Assembly (NCBI RefSeq): GCF_039535095.1
Contig: NZ_BAAAWN010000001.1
Location: forward strand, 496,001 to 560,000
Direction: 5' to 3'
Origin: Arthrobacter ramosus
GTDB taxonomy: Bacteria > Actinomycetota > Actinomycetes > Actinomycetales > Micrococcaceae
Length of the DNA stretch: 64,000 nt
Shown: piece after piece, positions 42,970 to 51,810 of the stretch
Position numbering within the stretch: the stretch's first letter is position 1
How the letters are laid out: each line of letters opens with the position of its first letter
The notes under the pieces: generated by a model
Told to the model about the DNA's origin: nothing
Databases searched by the model: none
Seen by the model: only the letters and a program-made list of their open reading frames with translations
Translations under genes and position numbers: made by a program

Positions 42970-44490
42970 ATGAAGCTGTCTGAACGCCTGCATGCCGCCG
43001 AGGACAGCCTCGAAGGATCCCTCGGCCGGGGGGCAGAACTTGGCCCCGGGACGCTGTCTACGCCTAAACCGACATTCGCTGAGTCCACTCAGCAAGTCAG
43101 GCCAAATCCGGCCGGGAGGCCTAGCAGCGTCTCAAAACCCCACACTTCAGTGAAGCTGTCCGACCTCCCGGACTCGCCGAAACCTCGAGCCCAGCAACCG
43201 GTGGACGCCTTCGCTGCTCTCAAGAGGCGCGCCGCCACCGCATTATTCGAGCGGCTCGGGGCGAGGTTCAATGACTCGAGTGTCAGCGAACAGGAGTTGC
43301 GGTCAACTGCCCGGGAAGAGCTCACCCGGATCATCGACGCCGAGCAGGTCCCACTGTCTGCGGATGAGCGCAGCAGGCTCGTGGCGGACGTGGCGGACGA
43401 CGTCCTCGGCTATGGGCCGCTCCAACGGTTGCTGGACGATCCGGAAGTTACCGAAATCATGGTCAACAGGATGGACCAGATTTACGTCGAACGAAAAGGC
43501 AAGCTGACCCTGACAGATTCCGGATTCAGCTCCGAGGACCATCTCAGGAGGGTCATTGAACGCATCGTTTCGAAGGTGGGGCGCAGGATCGACGAGTCGT
43601 CTCCCCTCGTCGACGCCCGACTTGAAGACGGCTCGCGCGTCAATGCTGTGATCCCTCCGCTCGCTGTGGGCGGCTCGTCGCTGACCATCCGAAAATTCAG
43701 CAAAATACCGTTGACCATCAGGAATCTGATCGATTTCGGCACGCTTACGCCCGAGATGGCCGAACTCCTCAATGCTTGCGTCAAAGCGAAGCTGAACATC
43801 ATTGTTTCCGGAGGTACCGGAACCGGTAAGACAACGTTGTTGAATGTTCTTTCGTCCTTCATTCCGGAGGACAACCGCATCGTCACCATTGAGGACGCCG
43901 TAGAACTGCAGATCCAACAGCAACATGTGGTCAGGCTTGAGAGCAGGCCGCCGAACACCGAGGGTAAGGGTGAAGTGACCATCAGGGAGTTGCTCCGGAA
44001 CTCCCTTCGTATGCGCCCCGACAGGATCGTCGTCGGCGAGGTCCGCGGCGGAGAGTCCCTCGATATGCTGCAGGCGATGAACACCGGTCACGACGGTTCC
44101 CTCTCCACGGTGCACTCAAATTCCCCTCGCGACGCAGTGGCGCGCCTCGAAACCCTGGTGCTCATGGCAGGCATGGACCTGCCATTGCGAGCAATCCGTG
44201 AGCAAATAGCGTCCGCCGTGAATCTCATCATTCAAATCTCCCGGTTGCGGGACGGAACGCGCCGCATCACTCACGTAACTGAGGTTCAAGGCATGGAAGG
44301 CGACATCGTCACCCTCCAGGATGCTTTTGTTTTCGACTACTCGGCGGGTGTCGACGCCCACGGGATGTTTCTTGGAAGGCCTGTGCCCACCGGTATCCGT
44401 CCGCGGTTCATCGACCGCTTCGATGACCTGGGCATTCGCGTTTCTCCTGGGGTATTTGCCGCTCCTTTAGTAACAGCAGCAAGGACGTGA
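42970..44490 (+). CDS. tadA: TadA/CpaF secretion ATPase
   Basis: This 506-residue hexameric secretion ATPase powers Flp pilus assembly. A Pro/Ser-rich N-terminal segment (about 1-80) precedes the CpaF-type N-domain ('DDVLGYGPLQRLLDDPEVTE' and 'IMVNRMDQIYVERKGKL'). It has Walker A 'GGTGTGKTTLLNVLSSFIP', the Asp box 'IVTIEDAVEL', and Walker B/His box 'DRIVVGEVRGGESLDMLQAM' with 'NTGHDGSLSTVHSN'. Directly follows tadZ. Confidence 0.95.
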   Translation: MKLSERLHAAEDSLEGSLGRGAELGPGTLSTPKPTFAESTQQVRPNPAGRPSSVSKPHTSVKLSDLPDSPKPRAQQPVDAFAALKRRAATALFERLGARFNDSSVSEQELRSTAREELTRIIDAEQVPLSADERSRLVADVADDVLGYGPLQRLLDDPEVTEIMVNRMDQIYVERKGKLTLTDSGFSSEDHLRRVIERIVSKVGRRIDESSPLVDARLEDGSRVNAVIPPLAVGGSSLTIRKFSKIPLTIRNLIDFGTLTPEMAELLNACVKAKLNIIVSGGTGTGKTTLLNVLSSFIPEDNRIVTIEDAVELQIQQQHVVRLESRPPNTEGKGEVTIRELLRNSLRMRPDRIVVGEVRGGESLDMLQAMNTGHDGSLSTVHSNSPRDAVARLETLVLMAGMDLPLRAIREQIASAVNLIIQISRLRDGTRRITHVTEVQGMEGDIVTLQDAFVFDYSAGVDAHGMFLGRPVPTGIRPRFIDRFDDLGIRVSPGVFAAPLVTAART

Positions 44491-44497
44491 ACGAAAC

Positions 44498-45430
44498 ATG
44501 ATCCTCTTGATCGGAACGGCCATGATGCTTTCAGCCATCCTGCTCTTCGGGGTGGCCGTGATCTTGCCGAAAACTCCGGAAGTTCCGCTGGATCGGAGAC
44601 GGCCCTACCAAGTAGGCTCAGGCTCCCAGCTGACGCGCTTTGCTGGTTCTACCGCCGAGGTTCTTCATGGGGTCCTGACTAGGCGCAACGTCCGGCTTTT
44701 CAACCGTGAAGAACTAGAGAATGCCGGACTGAGAATGAGCCAGGCGGAATTCTTCATTCTCGTGATTGCCGGCGCCTTCGTGGGTGCCTTGATCGGGCTT
44801 ATTGTGGGCGGTCCGTTGGTGGCCTTTCTATTTTTTGTCCCGGCGCCCTTCGTCGCACGACTCTTCCTCGGTTCCCTGGCCGGCAAAAGGCGCGGGAAAT
44901 TCGATGCTCAGCTCGTTGACACCCTCCAACTACTGTCCGGTGGCTTGCGGGCCGGGCACAGCATACTTCGTGCCATCGACGCTGCGGCCACTGAATCGGC
45001 CAGCCCCACGGCCGAGGAAATGCGCCGGGTCATTACAGAGACGAGTCTTGGCCGCGATCTTGAAGAATCGCTTAGCGATACGGCGGATCGAATGCGGAGC
45101 GAGGACTTTGTGTGGATAGCGCAAGCCATCCAAATCAACCGCGAGGTGGGTGGAAATCTTGCGGAGGTCTTGGACCAGGTCAACGAGACCATACGCGAAC
45201 GCAGCGAGATCAAGGGACAGATCAAGTCCTTGGCGGCGGAGGGAAAGTTCTCGGGATACATCCTGATGGGGCTTCCCTTCGGCATCGTGACCATGCTCTT
45301 GGTTGTCAACCCCGGCTACATGAACGTGATGTTCACCCAGCCGCTTGGTTGGGGAATGATTGGGTTGTCAGTCATTCTCATGACCATCGGTGGTCTCTGG
45401 ATGCGCAAGATCATCGACTTGAAGTTTTGA
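44498..45430 (+). CDS. tadB: TadB inner-membrane platform protein
   Basis: This 310-residue membrane protein of the type II/IV secretion F family contains the conserved 'DTLQLLSGGLRAGHSILRAI' and 'FVWIAQAIQINREVGGNLAE' cytoplasmic segments, flanked by N-terminal and C-terminal pairs of membrane helices. With TadC it forms the platform acted on by TadA. 7 bp after tadA. Confidence 0.93.
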   Translation: MILLIGTAMMLSAILLFGVAVILPKTPEVPLDRRRPYQVGSGSQLTRFAGSTAEVLHGVLTRRNVRLFNREELENAGLRMSQAEFFILVIAGAFVGALIGLIVGGPLVAFLFFVPAPFVARLFLGSLAGKRRGKFDAQLVDTLQLLSGGLRAGHSILRAIDAAATESASPTAEEMRRVITETSLGRDLEESLSDTADRMRSEDFVWIAQAIQINREVGGNLAEVLDQVNETIRERSEIKGQIKSLAAEGKFSGYILMGLPFGIVTMLLVVNPGYMNVMFTQPLGWGMIGLSVILMTIGGLWMRKIIDLKF

Positions 45431-45438
45431 GGTGACGC

Positions 45439-46323
45439 GTGAATCCCTCTCTCCTTCTCTCCCTGCTGCTGGTTCCCCTGCCTATCGCCTACCTCGCTTG
45501 GTCATTCCTGTCGGTTGACCGCAAAGCCCAACGTGCCGTCCGGGTGCTTTTGACGAGGGGTGAAAACATTGCCGAGGCCGGTCCACAAAGTCGTGGCGGC
45601 GCGCTCGAGTTCATTGGCTACCGCCTGACCCCTGGAAGCTACGTCCAGAAGCTGGATCGGCTGCTCTCACTGGCTGGCCGTCCGCCGTCGCTCCCTTTGG
45701 GACGCGTCCTCGCAGCCAAGCCTTTCCTCGGATTGTGCGGCGCACTTTTTGGTTTTTTCATCAATGCCAACAGCTCGAGCGGAATACTTAAGCTCGTGGG
45801 GATATTTGTTGCGTTGCTTGGTTACTTTATTCCGGACCTAATGCTGTACAGCAAAGGACAGGAGCGTCAAAAGGCCATGCAATTGGAGCTCGCAAATACC
45901 ATGGACCAAATGCTGATCTCGGTCGAGGCGGGTCTCGGTTTTGAAGGTGCCATGGCCCGCGCCGGAGAAAATGGGAAGGGGCCGCTGGCTGAGGAGTTGG
46001 TGCGGACGCTGCAGGACATGCAGGTTGGACGGAGCCGCCGCGAGTCCTATCTGGCCCTAGCCGAACGCACTAACGTCCCTGAGCTCCGGAGCTTCGTGCA
46101 GGCCGTAATTCAAGCAGATACCTACGGCATTGCCATCAGCCGGGTCTTGAGGGTACAGGCAAAGGTGATGCGAGTGAAACGTCGCCAACGGGCTGAGGAG
46201 AAGGCGATGAAGCTTCCAGTGATGGTACTCTTCCCGCTTCTACTCTTTATCTTCCCCGTGCTGTTCATCGCTATCCTGGGGCCGGCTGTGATCAACGCTA
46301 TAGCCACCTTCAGTGGAGGCTAA
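45439..46323 (+). CDS. tadC: TadC inner-membrane platform protein
   Basis: This 294-residue F-family membrane protein has 'NTMDQMLISVEAGLGFEGAM' and 'RSFVQAVIQADTYGIAISRV' as its cytoplasmic signature, and helices at both ends. GTG start 8 bp after tadB. It is the last gene of the tad operon proper. No prepilin peptidase or secretin gene is present in the locus, so the peptidase must be encoded elsewhere. Confidence 0.93.
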   Translation: MNPSLLLSLLLVPLPIAYLAWSFLSVDRKAQRAVRVLLTRGENIAEAGPQSRGGALEFIGYRLTPGSYVQKLDRLLSLAGRPPSLPLGRVLAAKPFLGLCGALFGFFINANSSSGILKLVGIFVALLGYFIPDLMLYSKGQERQKAMQLELANTMDQMLISVEAGLGFEGAMARAGENGKGPLAEELVRTLQDMQVGRSRRESYLALAERTNVPELRSFVQAVIQADTYGIAISRVLRVQAKVMRVKRRQRAEEKAMKLPVMVLFPLLLFIFPVLFIAILGPAVINAIATFSGG

Positions 46324-46387
46324 GCGCAATATCGCATTCTCTGAATTGGGCGTGCGAGCGAAGAAAGCGGTTGAATCAAGAAAGGCC

Positions 46388-46413
46388 TAAGATTTCCTTA
46401 AGATAAGCATAAG
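46388..46413 (+). promoter_or_regulatory. Triple TAAG direct repeat at 11-bp spacing
   Basis: TAAG starts at 46388, 46399 and 46410, exactly 11 bp apart, upstream of a -10-like TAGCAT at 46439-46444, seven bases before the ATG of the HPt-like gene. Direct repeats with one-turn spacing are the usual target form of OmpR/PhoB-type regulators, and such a regulator gene lies adjacent (46931-47755). The link is inference. Confidence 0.5.
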
Positions 46414-46450
46414 TTCGGTTTTTCCGGAATTCAGAAAGTAGCATTAGGCT

Positions 46451-46906
46451 ATGTTTAGTTCAGATTCCAGCGAGGTCAACGAGGATGCAGACCCCAGCCA
46501 TACGGGCTCTGCAGGCGACTCCAGTGGGCTGCCCACTGTCCCGCTGACCGAACTTCCCATACTGGATCTGGCGGAATTCCAACTCCTGGAAGATCAAGTG
46601 GACAATCCGCTGATCGCACGCACGTTTGCCGGCGACTTCGCGAAACTCTGGGGGAGGCGATACGAAATCCTGGCGACCGCCGTCGAGGGCGGTGACGTGG
46701 CCGCCGCCCTGAACGCGGTCCTGAGCCTCAGAACTTCTTCCATTATGGTTGGCGGTGTTCGTCTCGCGGTACTTGCAGCACAACTGGAGGAACGCATTCG
46801 AAAAAGTGAATTGCGTGAGGCCCGGCCCCTCCTCAAGGAAGTTGCAGAATGCGGGCACCTAACGGTCCAGGAACTAAAGGACAGCTACGTCCTCCGGAAC
46901 GATTGA
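46451..46906 (+). CDS. Stand-alone HPt-like protein lacking the phospho-accepting His
   Basis: This 151-residue protein has an acidic disordered N-terminus (about 1-35). A helical domain of about 110 residues follows, with 'AALNAVLSLRTSSIMVGGVR' matching the HPt core. The position that should be His (three before Arg94) is Leu91. It is homologous to the C-terminal domain of the signal peptidase at 30213-31217 (shared SLRTSS/SLKTSS, MVG, and following Leu-Glu pattern). It lies between the tad operon and a two-component system, with a -10-like box just ahead of the ATG, so a leaderless transcript is possible. A docking rather than phosphotransfer role seems likely. Confidence 0.78.
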   Translation: MFSSDSSEVNEDADPSHTGSAGDSSGLPTVPLTELPILDLAEFQLLEDQVDNPLIARTFAGDFAKLWGRRYEILATAVEGGDVAAALNAVLSLRTSSIMVGGVRLAVLAAQLEERIRKSELREARPLLKEVAECGHLTVQELKDSYVLRND

Positions 46907-46930
46907 CGGTCAAGACCGCGCTCGAAACGC

Positions 46931-47755
46931 TTAGTCCGACGTTTTCGGCGTGAGCCGATACCCGACTCCTCGGACAGTCTGTAGAAAGCGCGGCGATTGT
47001 GGATCTTCACGGAGTTTTCGGCGGAGGTTCCCGATGTGGGTCTCAACAGCCCGTTCGTCAGCGTCGCTAATGTACGCATCGTCGTCGTAGTAGTCACCGC
47101 GCGCTGCCCTCACGAGGTCGGCGCGCGTCCGCACCTCGCCTTTCGCCCGAAGCAAGTCGAAGAGCAGATCGAATTCGCTTCTCGTCAACGTCAGGGCTGA
47201 ACCTTGAAGCGTCACCGTGCGTGATTTGAAGTTCAGGGCCAAGCCATTGTGCCTAATCACCGCTCGCTCGGCCCCGGCCGTACCGGCCCCGTGAGCACCG
47301 CCGTCGGCCGCGCCGCCGTCGGGCCGGTCTAAAGCGCCTGAACCGCCCCCGCGATCTTCCTCCGGCAAGGCAAGCCTGCCTTCCCCGCGAGGCCGCCGCA
47401 TCATGGCGGTGACCCGGGCCCTCAATTCACGCGGCAAGAACGGCTTCTTGACGTAGTCGTCCGCGCCGGTGAGGAAGGCCGTCAATGTGTCGGGCTCGTC
47501 GCGCCTGGCCGTCAGCATCACGACATATGCATCGCTGAACTGCCGAATTCGGCGCAGGACCTCGTGGCCGTCCATGTCTGGAAGCCCGACGTCGAGCGTC
47601 ACCACGGAGGCATGGTGATCCCGTACGACTTCTACGCCTTCACGCCCGGTGGCGGCAGAGTGCACCACAAATCCGGCTTCTCTGAGGATGGCGTCAACCA
47701 GATTTCGCACATCTTCGTCATCCTCAATGACTACAGCTACCCCAGGCTCGCTCAT
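46931..47755 (-). CDS. OmpR/PhoB-family response regulator (tad-adjacent)
   Basis: This 274-residue regulator starts MSEPGVAVVIEDDEDVRNL, with AAGGA eight bases upstream. The receiver has phospho-acceptor Asp in 'VVTLDVGLPDMDG', Thr in 'VVMLTAR' and Lys in 'DYVKKPFLPREL'. A Gly/Ala-rich linker (about 125-165) leads to a winged helix ending 'HIGNLRRKLREDPQSPRFLQ'. It is clearly paralogous to the regulator at 24178-24993, down to 'FSDAYVVMLTAR' versus 'FSDAYIIMLTAR'. The divergent kinase gene (48008) is its probable partner and the HPt-like gene converges on it. Confidence 0.93.
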   Translation of the reverse strand: MSEPGVAVVIEDDEDVRNLVDAILREAGFVVHSAATGREGVEVVRDHHASVVTLDVGLPDMDGHEVLRRIRQFSDAYVVMLTARRDEPDTLTAFLTGADDYVKKPFLPRELRARVTAMMRRPRGEGRLALPEEDRGGGSGALDRPDGGAADGGAHGAGTAGAERAVIRHNGLALNFKSRTVTLQGSALTLTRSEFDLLFDLLRAKGEVRTRADLVRAARGDYYDDDAYISDADERAVETHIGNLRRKLREDPQSPRFLQTVRGVGYRLTPKTSD

Positions 47756-48007
47756 TGGACATCCTTGAGGGTGCACATCGCCGCACAGCCCAGCGCAATG
47801 CGGTAAATGCCACCCAAATACTCACGATACAAGCATTGAAGCCATCTGGCATCTAATATGTGAATTAAGCGCTGCCCCAAACTTCCAGTTGGATCGTTCG
47901 GGCCGTCGTATTGTTGTTCCTTGGGGGAATAGTGGACTCCGGGCGCTTCCTTCGGGAATCGCGTGGAGTAGTAATTGGTTCGCGAATCTCCAACGAAGGG
48001 TCTTGAC

Positions 48008-49708
48008 TTGAGTGAGCAGCCATTTTTCCGCGCGGCCGCCCGTTTCTTCAGAAAACTCACACCTCGCGCCCGGTTGGCTGTCTGTGAATTACCACTGACG
48101 CTCATCATCGCGGGCCTGGCGATCGCGGCCCCTACTCTTTGGCCAGGCTTAATCCAAAATTGGTTGTTCGTCACTGGAGTCTTCCTCCATGGCATCCTGT
48201 TCCTGAGCTGCTTGTTGGTTCCTTGGGAACGATTGGCGCCGGGCGCAGGCCTGGCAATCCCTATTTTGGATTTCGTTGCCCTCTGGTTCACGCGAAACGG
48301 CGCTTTCAGCGCGGTACCAGGCCTTATCACATTGGCTATCTTTCCCGTGATCTGGCTGTCTGCCTCAGGCATGCTTTCCAAGACAAGCCTGATCCTCAGC
48401 TTCGTGGGTCCTTTCCTGATCGCGGTTCCGCCAGTCGTTTCGCACTTGCCCCGTCCCACCTCATCAGACATTTCTTCTGTGCTGCTTTTGCCCCTCATGA
48501 TGTTCGCAATGGCAGTCTCCATTCGTTTGGCTGGCTCAAGTGCCCGTCTCCAGCAACGGCGGGTAAAACAGCGGGATCAGGTTCTGCGGCAATTGTTGGC
48601 CGCCAGCCGGGAGCGGGAGACGCTGCTCAAGACAATCCTGGACACGATCGACGTCGGAATTGTCGCCGTCGATTCGAATGGCGAAACTCTCCTGATCAAC
48701 AACCAACAAAGGGCATTCCTACGGATGGGACTGCCGGCGGAAGGCTCACCGAGGCCCGCGGAACAAGACCGGCCGGTTTTCGGCCAGGACAGGCGGACTC
48801 CGCTTCCACTTGAAAAGAGCCCTATTCGAAGGGCCGTTCAAGGGGAAACATTTTCCGACTATCTCCTTTGGTTCGGCGCCGGTACCGAACAACGGGCCAT
48901 CTCTACAGCCGCGCGGGGTATGAAAAACGACTCCGACGATGGGTTTGGCGGTGCGGTCATCGTTTTCAGGGACGTCACGGATGTTGTCGATGCCCTTGCG
49001 GCCAAGGACGAGTTGGTTGCCAACGTTTCGCACGAATTCGGTTCGCCGCTGACATCGATCTTGGGCAACATCGATCTTGTGCTCCGGGGCGCCCAGGAGC
49101 TCGAGCCAGTAACAAGGCTTGGCTTGGAGGTTGCGGAGCGGAATGCCGAGCGGCTCCGGGCCTTGGTTGAGGACCTGCTCTTGTCAGCCGCGGCCGTGGA
49201 GAGCGTGCATCTGCGGCGCACGGATTTGGCAGGGCTAGTCGAAAACAGCTTGGTTTCTGCGCGGGCGCAGGCCGACGCTGCCCACGTGGGCCTTGTCGCC
49301 GACGTTCCGGCACCCCTGTGGGCGAATGCCGACCCCTTGAGGCTGGGGCAGGCCTTGGACAATCTAGTATCCAACGCCATCAAGTATTCGCCTGGCGGCG
49401 GATTAGTGACGATAAGGGCGGAGCGGAACGACGGCTGGGTCCAGCTTGAAGTGAAGGACACGGGAATGGGCATGACCACGGATGAATCGGCCAGGATTTT
49501 CACCCGGTTCTTCCGGACAAATGCTGCCCGTCAGGCCGCGATTCCAGGTGTCGGCCTTGGGCTGTCCATTACCAAGACCATCGTGGAACGCCATGGAGGC
49601 AGCATCACTTGCAGCAGCAAGCCGGGCAGCGGAAGCACATTTACCGTGGCGCTGCCCGACGGGACGCCTTCGGAACCTTCACGGACAGACGCGCCGGCAC
49701 TGTACTAG
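48008..49708 (+). CDS. Membrane sensor histidine kinase with PAS-like domain
   Basis: This 566-residue kinase has five to six membrane segments (about 25-190). A PAS-like region follows ('LLKTILDTIDVGIVAVDSNG', about 207-330), then HisKA with phospho-accepting His in 'LVANVSHEFGSPLTSILGN' and HATPase motifs 'NLVSNAIKYSPGGG', 'VKDTGMGM' and 'GVGLGLSITKTIVERHGG'. I place the start at TTG 48008, since GAAGGG lies 7 nt upstream; an earlier TTG at 47975 has no such site. It is divergent from the response regulator at 46931-47755. The signal is unknown. Confidence 0.88.
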   Translation: MSEQPFFRAAARFFRKLTPRARLAVCELPLTLIIAGLAIAAPTLWPGLIQNWLFVTGVFLHGILFLSCLLVPWERLAPGAGLAIPILDFVALWFTRNGAFSAVPGLITLAIFPVIWLSASGMLSKTSLILSFVGPFLIAVPPVVSHLPRPTSSDISSVLLLPLMMFAMAVSIRLAGSSARLQQRRVKQRDQVLRQLLAASRERETLLKTILDTIDVGIVAVDSNGETLLINNQQRAFLRMGLPAEGSPRPAEQDRPVFGQDRRTPLPLEKSPIRRAVQGETFSDYLLWFGAGTEQRAISTAARGMKNDSDDGFGGAVIVFRDVTDVVDALAAKDELVANVSHEFGSPLTSILGNIDLVLRGAQELEPVTRLGLEVAERNAERLRALVEDLLLSAAAVESVHLRRTDLAGLVENSLVSARAQADAAHVGLVADVPAPLWANADPLRLGQALDNLVSNAIKYSPGGGLVTIRAERNDGWVQLEVKDTGMGMTTDESARIFTRFFRTNAARQAAIPGVGLGLSITKTIVERHGGSITCSSKPGSGSTFTVALPDGTPSEPSRTDAPALY

Positions 49709-49925
49709 GCCGGGTCCGTATTAAGCCGGGTAACCGCTCGCTGTGCAAGTAGCCGGGCGGGCAAAGTAGAGTACCCACTACTCGTGACCGGCCCTGGAAC
49801 CAACAGATTGAATGGAACCCAGTTGGTCTCAAGCGCAGTTCCTGGTCTCTGGGGGTTATCCGTATGTGTGTTTTCTGCAATCCTGTCGTGTCCCTTCCGC
49901 GTCCCACAGCGACGGAGGCAGTCCG

Positions 49926-50330
49926 TTGAGCGCGGGGATGGAATCCGCTTCCATGTTCGCCGGGTCGCTGCCCGGGCTGATCCTGATGGACCTGGGCCAG
50001 GCAATGGTGGTGGTATGCCTGTGTTTCGACATGGTTCGTGCCCTGTCCGTGCCGCGTTCGCATCGGCGCTTTGTGGCCAGCACCATCTTCAGGACCCTGG
50101 CCGTGCCGTCGATTCTCGTCATGGGCGTCAGCGTGCTGGCTAAGGCAATCCAATGGTCTTGGATGGACGTGGCCATGGGCGTCCTCGTGATGGTGATGAT
50201 CATCTTCCGCTGGCACCACGACAAGGACGAGGACAACTGGTGGAAGGGCAAAGGCAAGAAGCTGGCCCGCTGGGCGCGGAAGCAACTGGCCCCACCGCCC
50301 GTCTTGACCCCGGCGTCGGCGTCGGCCTGA
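49926..50330 (+). CDS. Small membrane protein of unknown function
   Basis: This 134-residue product probably initiates at TTG (GGAGG seven bases upstream). It has three to four membrane segments ('GLILMDLGQAMVVVCLCFDM', 'LAVPSILVMGVSVLAKAIQW', 'VAMGVLVMVMIIFRW'), then a charged cytoplasmic tail 'HHDKDEDNWWKGKGKKLARW' with a Pro-rich end. I recognise no family. It stands alone between the sensor kinase and repeat array 5. A later ATG at 49938 is possible. Confidence 0.65.
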   Translation: MSAGMESASMFAGSLPGLILMDLGQAMVVVCLCFDMVRALSVPRSHRRFVASTIFRTLAVPSILVMGVSVLAKAIQWSWMDVAMGVLVMVMIIFRWHHDKDEDNWWKGKGKKLARWARKQLAPPPVLTPASASA

Positions 50331-50345
50331 GCGCCAATCCCCCCG

Positions 50346-50720
50346 ACGCTCGCTCACCTTTGGGGTGTTTTCGGCCGACGCTCGCTCAGATGATCTGAGC
50401 GAGCGTTCCGGCTTTTGGCCTCATATCTGAGCGAGCGTCCCGGTAGATGTGCCGCGGAACGGTCTCCTGGCGCCCGACGGCGGTAGTCCCGTCGAACTGT
50501 TGTCTCGCCTTTGTGCCGTTCCCCCGTCAGACGCACGCTCACAAACAAGCCCTCCCGGCCCGACGCTCGCTCACAAAAAAGCCCTCCCGGCCCGACGCTC
50601 GCTCACAAAAAAGCCCTCCCGGCCCAACGCTCGCTCAGATGATCTGAGCGAGCGTTCCGGCTTTTGGCCATATATGTGAGCGAGCGTCCCGGCCTTTGGC
50701 CATATATGTGAGCGAGCGTC
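50346..50720. repeat. Double 32-bp-period palindromic array, locus 5
   Basis: Array 5a has left half-sites at 50346 and 50378 and right half-sites at 50396 and 50428. Array 5b has left at 50531, 50563, 50595 and 50627 and right at 50645, 50677 and 50709. All steps are exactly 32 bp and both centres are 18 bp. Each centre is the perfect dyad ACGCTCGCTCAGAT-G-ATCTGAGCGAGCGT. A tail with GCGCCCGACGGCGGTAGTC (50470-50488) separates them, as at locus 4. The left spacers of 5b (AAAAAAGCCCTCCCGGCCCG) are near-identical to one another, indicating recent unit amplification. This fills the 484-bp gap before paaA. Confidence 0.92.
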
Positions 50721-50778
50721 CCGTCGACCCCACCCCCGCCAGCCTGAACGCTTGACGCATCTCGCGCCTTCCGCATAT

Positions 50779-50800
50779 TCTGAACGAACGGTCGGTAAAT
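50779..50800. promoter_or_regulatory. PaaR operator upstream of paaABCDE
   Basis: Reading from 50779, TCTG-AACG-AACG-GT-CGGT-A-AAT agrees with most fixed positions of the PaaR box. It sits 14 bp before the paaA ATG, overlapping the promoter and just ahead of AGGAG (50805-50809), where a bound repressor would block initiation. It matches the paaZ-upstream site in its ACGG-CGGT core. Confidence 0.72.
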
Positions 50801-50814
50801 ATTTAGGAGCAACC

Positions 50815-51810
50815 ATGGCATCGCAGAATCTGCAGTCTGTGCCCGCTGAGCTGTCCCCCGAAGAGCTTGAGCGGGAACAGGCCGGTCAGGCGTACTTTGA
50901 CCGCATCATCTCCGAGGACTCGCGCATCGAACCCCGCGACTGGATGCCGGAGGCCTATCGCAAGACCCTGCTCCGCCAGATCTCACAGCATGCGCACTCG
51001 GAGATCATTGGCATGCAGCCGGAAGCCAACTGGATCTCCAGGGCTCCGAGCCTCAAGCGCAAGGCCATCCTCATGGCGAAGGTGCAGGACGAGGCGGGTC
51101 ATGGTCTTTACCTCTACTCGGCCGCGGAAACCCTCGGCCAAAGCAGGGACAAGATGACCAGCGACTTGATCGCCGGCAAGGCCCGCTACTCGTCCATCTT
51201 CAACTACCCCGCGATTTCCTGGGCGGACATGGGCGCGATCGGCTGGCTGGTGGACGGTGCCGCGATCTGCAACCAGGTTCCCCTCTGCCGTGCTTCCTAT
51301 GGCCCCTATGGACGCGCAATGGTGCGCATCTGCAAGGAAGAGTCGTTCCACCAGCGCCAGGGTTTCGAGATCCTCCTTGAACTGTCGAACGGCACGCCTG
51401 CCCAGAAGCAGATGGCCCAGGACGCCGTCAACCGCTGGTACGCGCCGGCGCTGATGATGTTCGGCCCGCCGGACGACGATTCACCCAACTCCAAGCAGTC
51501 CATGGCCTGGAACATCAAGCGGTTCAGCAACGATGAGCTCCGCAGCCGCTTCGTCGGCATGATGGTGGAGCAGGTCAAGGTCCTGGGCCTCACGCTCCCG
51601 GACAAGGACGTCCGTTTCAACGAAGAAACCAAGAAATGGGAGCACGGGCCCCTGGACTGGAACGAGTTCAAAGACGTTCTCGCCGGAAAGGGTCCCTGCA
51701 ACGCGCAGCGGCTTGAGCGCCGCCGTGAAGCGCACGACGACGGCGCCTGGGTCCGCGAAGCGGCCGCCGAGTACGCCCGCAAGCAAGCAGAGAAGGAATA
51801 CGCAGCATGA
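50815..51810 (+). CDS. paaA: Ring-1,2-phenylacetyl-CoA epoxidase, catalytic subunit
   Basis: PaaA is the di-iron oxygenase subunit of the multicomponent epoxidase acting on phenylacetyl-CoA. The 331-residue ferritin-like protein shows the iron-binding Glu...ExxH helices: '[16 protein letters not shown]', '[20 protein letters not shown]' (Glu and His ligands) and later '[15 protein letters not shown]'. The ATG after AGGAG is chosen; upstream reading would cross the PaaR operator. First gene of paaABCDE, with the next start overlapping its stop. Confidence 0.97.
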   Translation: MASQNLQSVPAELSPEELEREQAGQAYFDRIISEDSRIEPRDWMPEAYRKTLLRQISQHAHSEIIGMQPEANWISRAPSLKRKAILMAKVQDEAGHGLYLYSAAETLGQSRDKMTSDLIAGKARYSSIFNYPAISWADMGAIGWLVDGAAICNQVPLCRASYGPYGRAMVRICKEESFHQRQGFEILLELSNGTPAQKQMAQDAVNRWYAPALMMFGPPDDDSPNSKQSMAWNIKRFSNDELRSRFVGMMVEQVKVLGLTLPDKDVRFNEETKKWEHGPLDWNEFKDVLAGKGPCNAQRLERRREAHDDGAWVREAAAEYARKQAEKEYAA

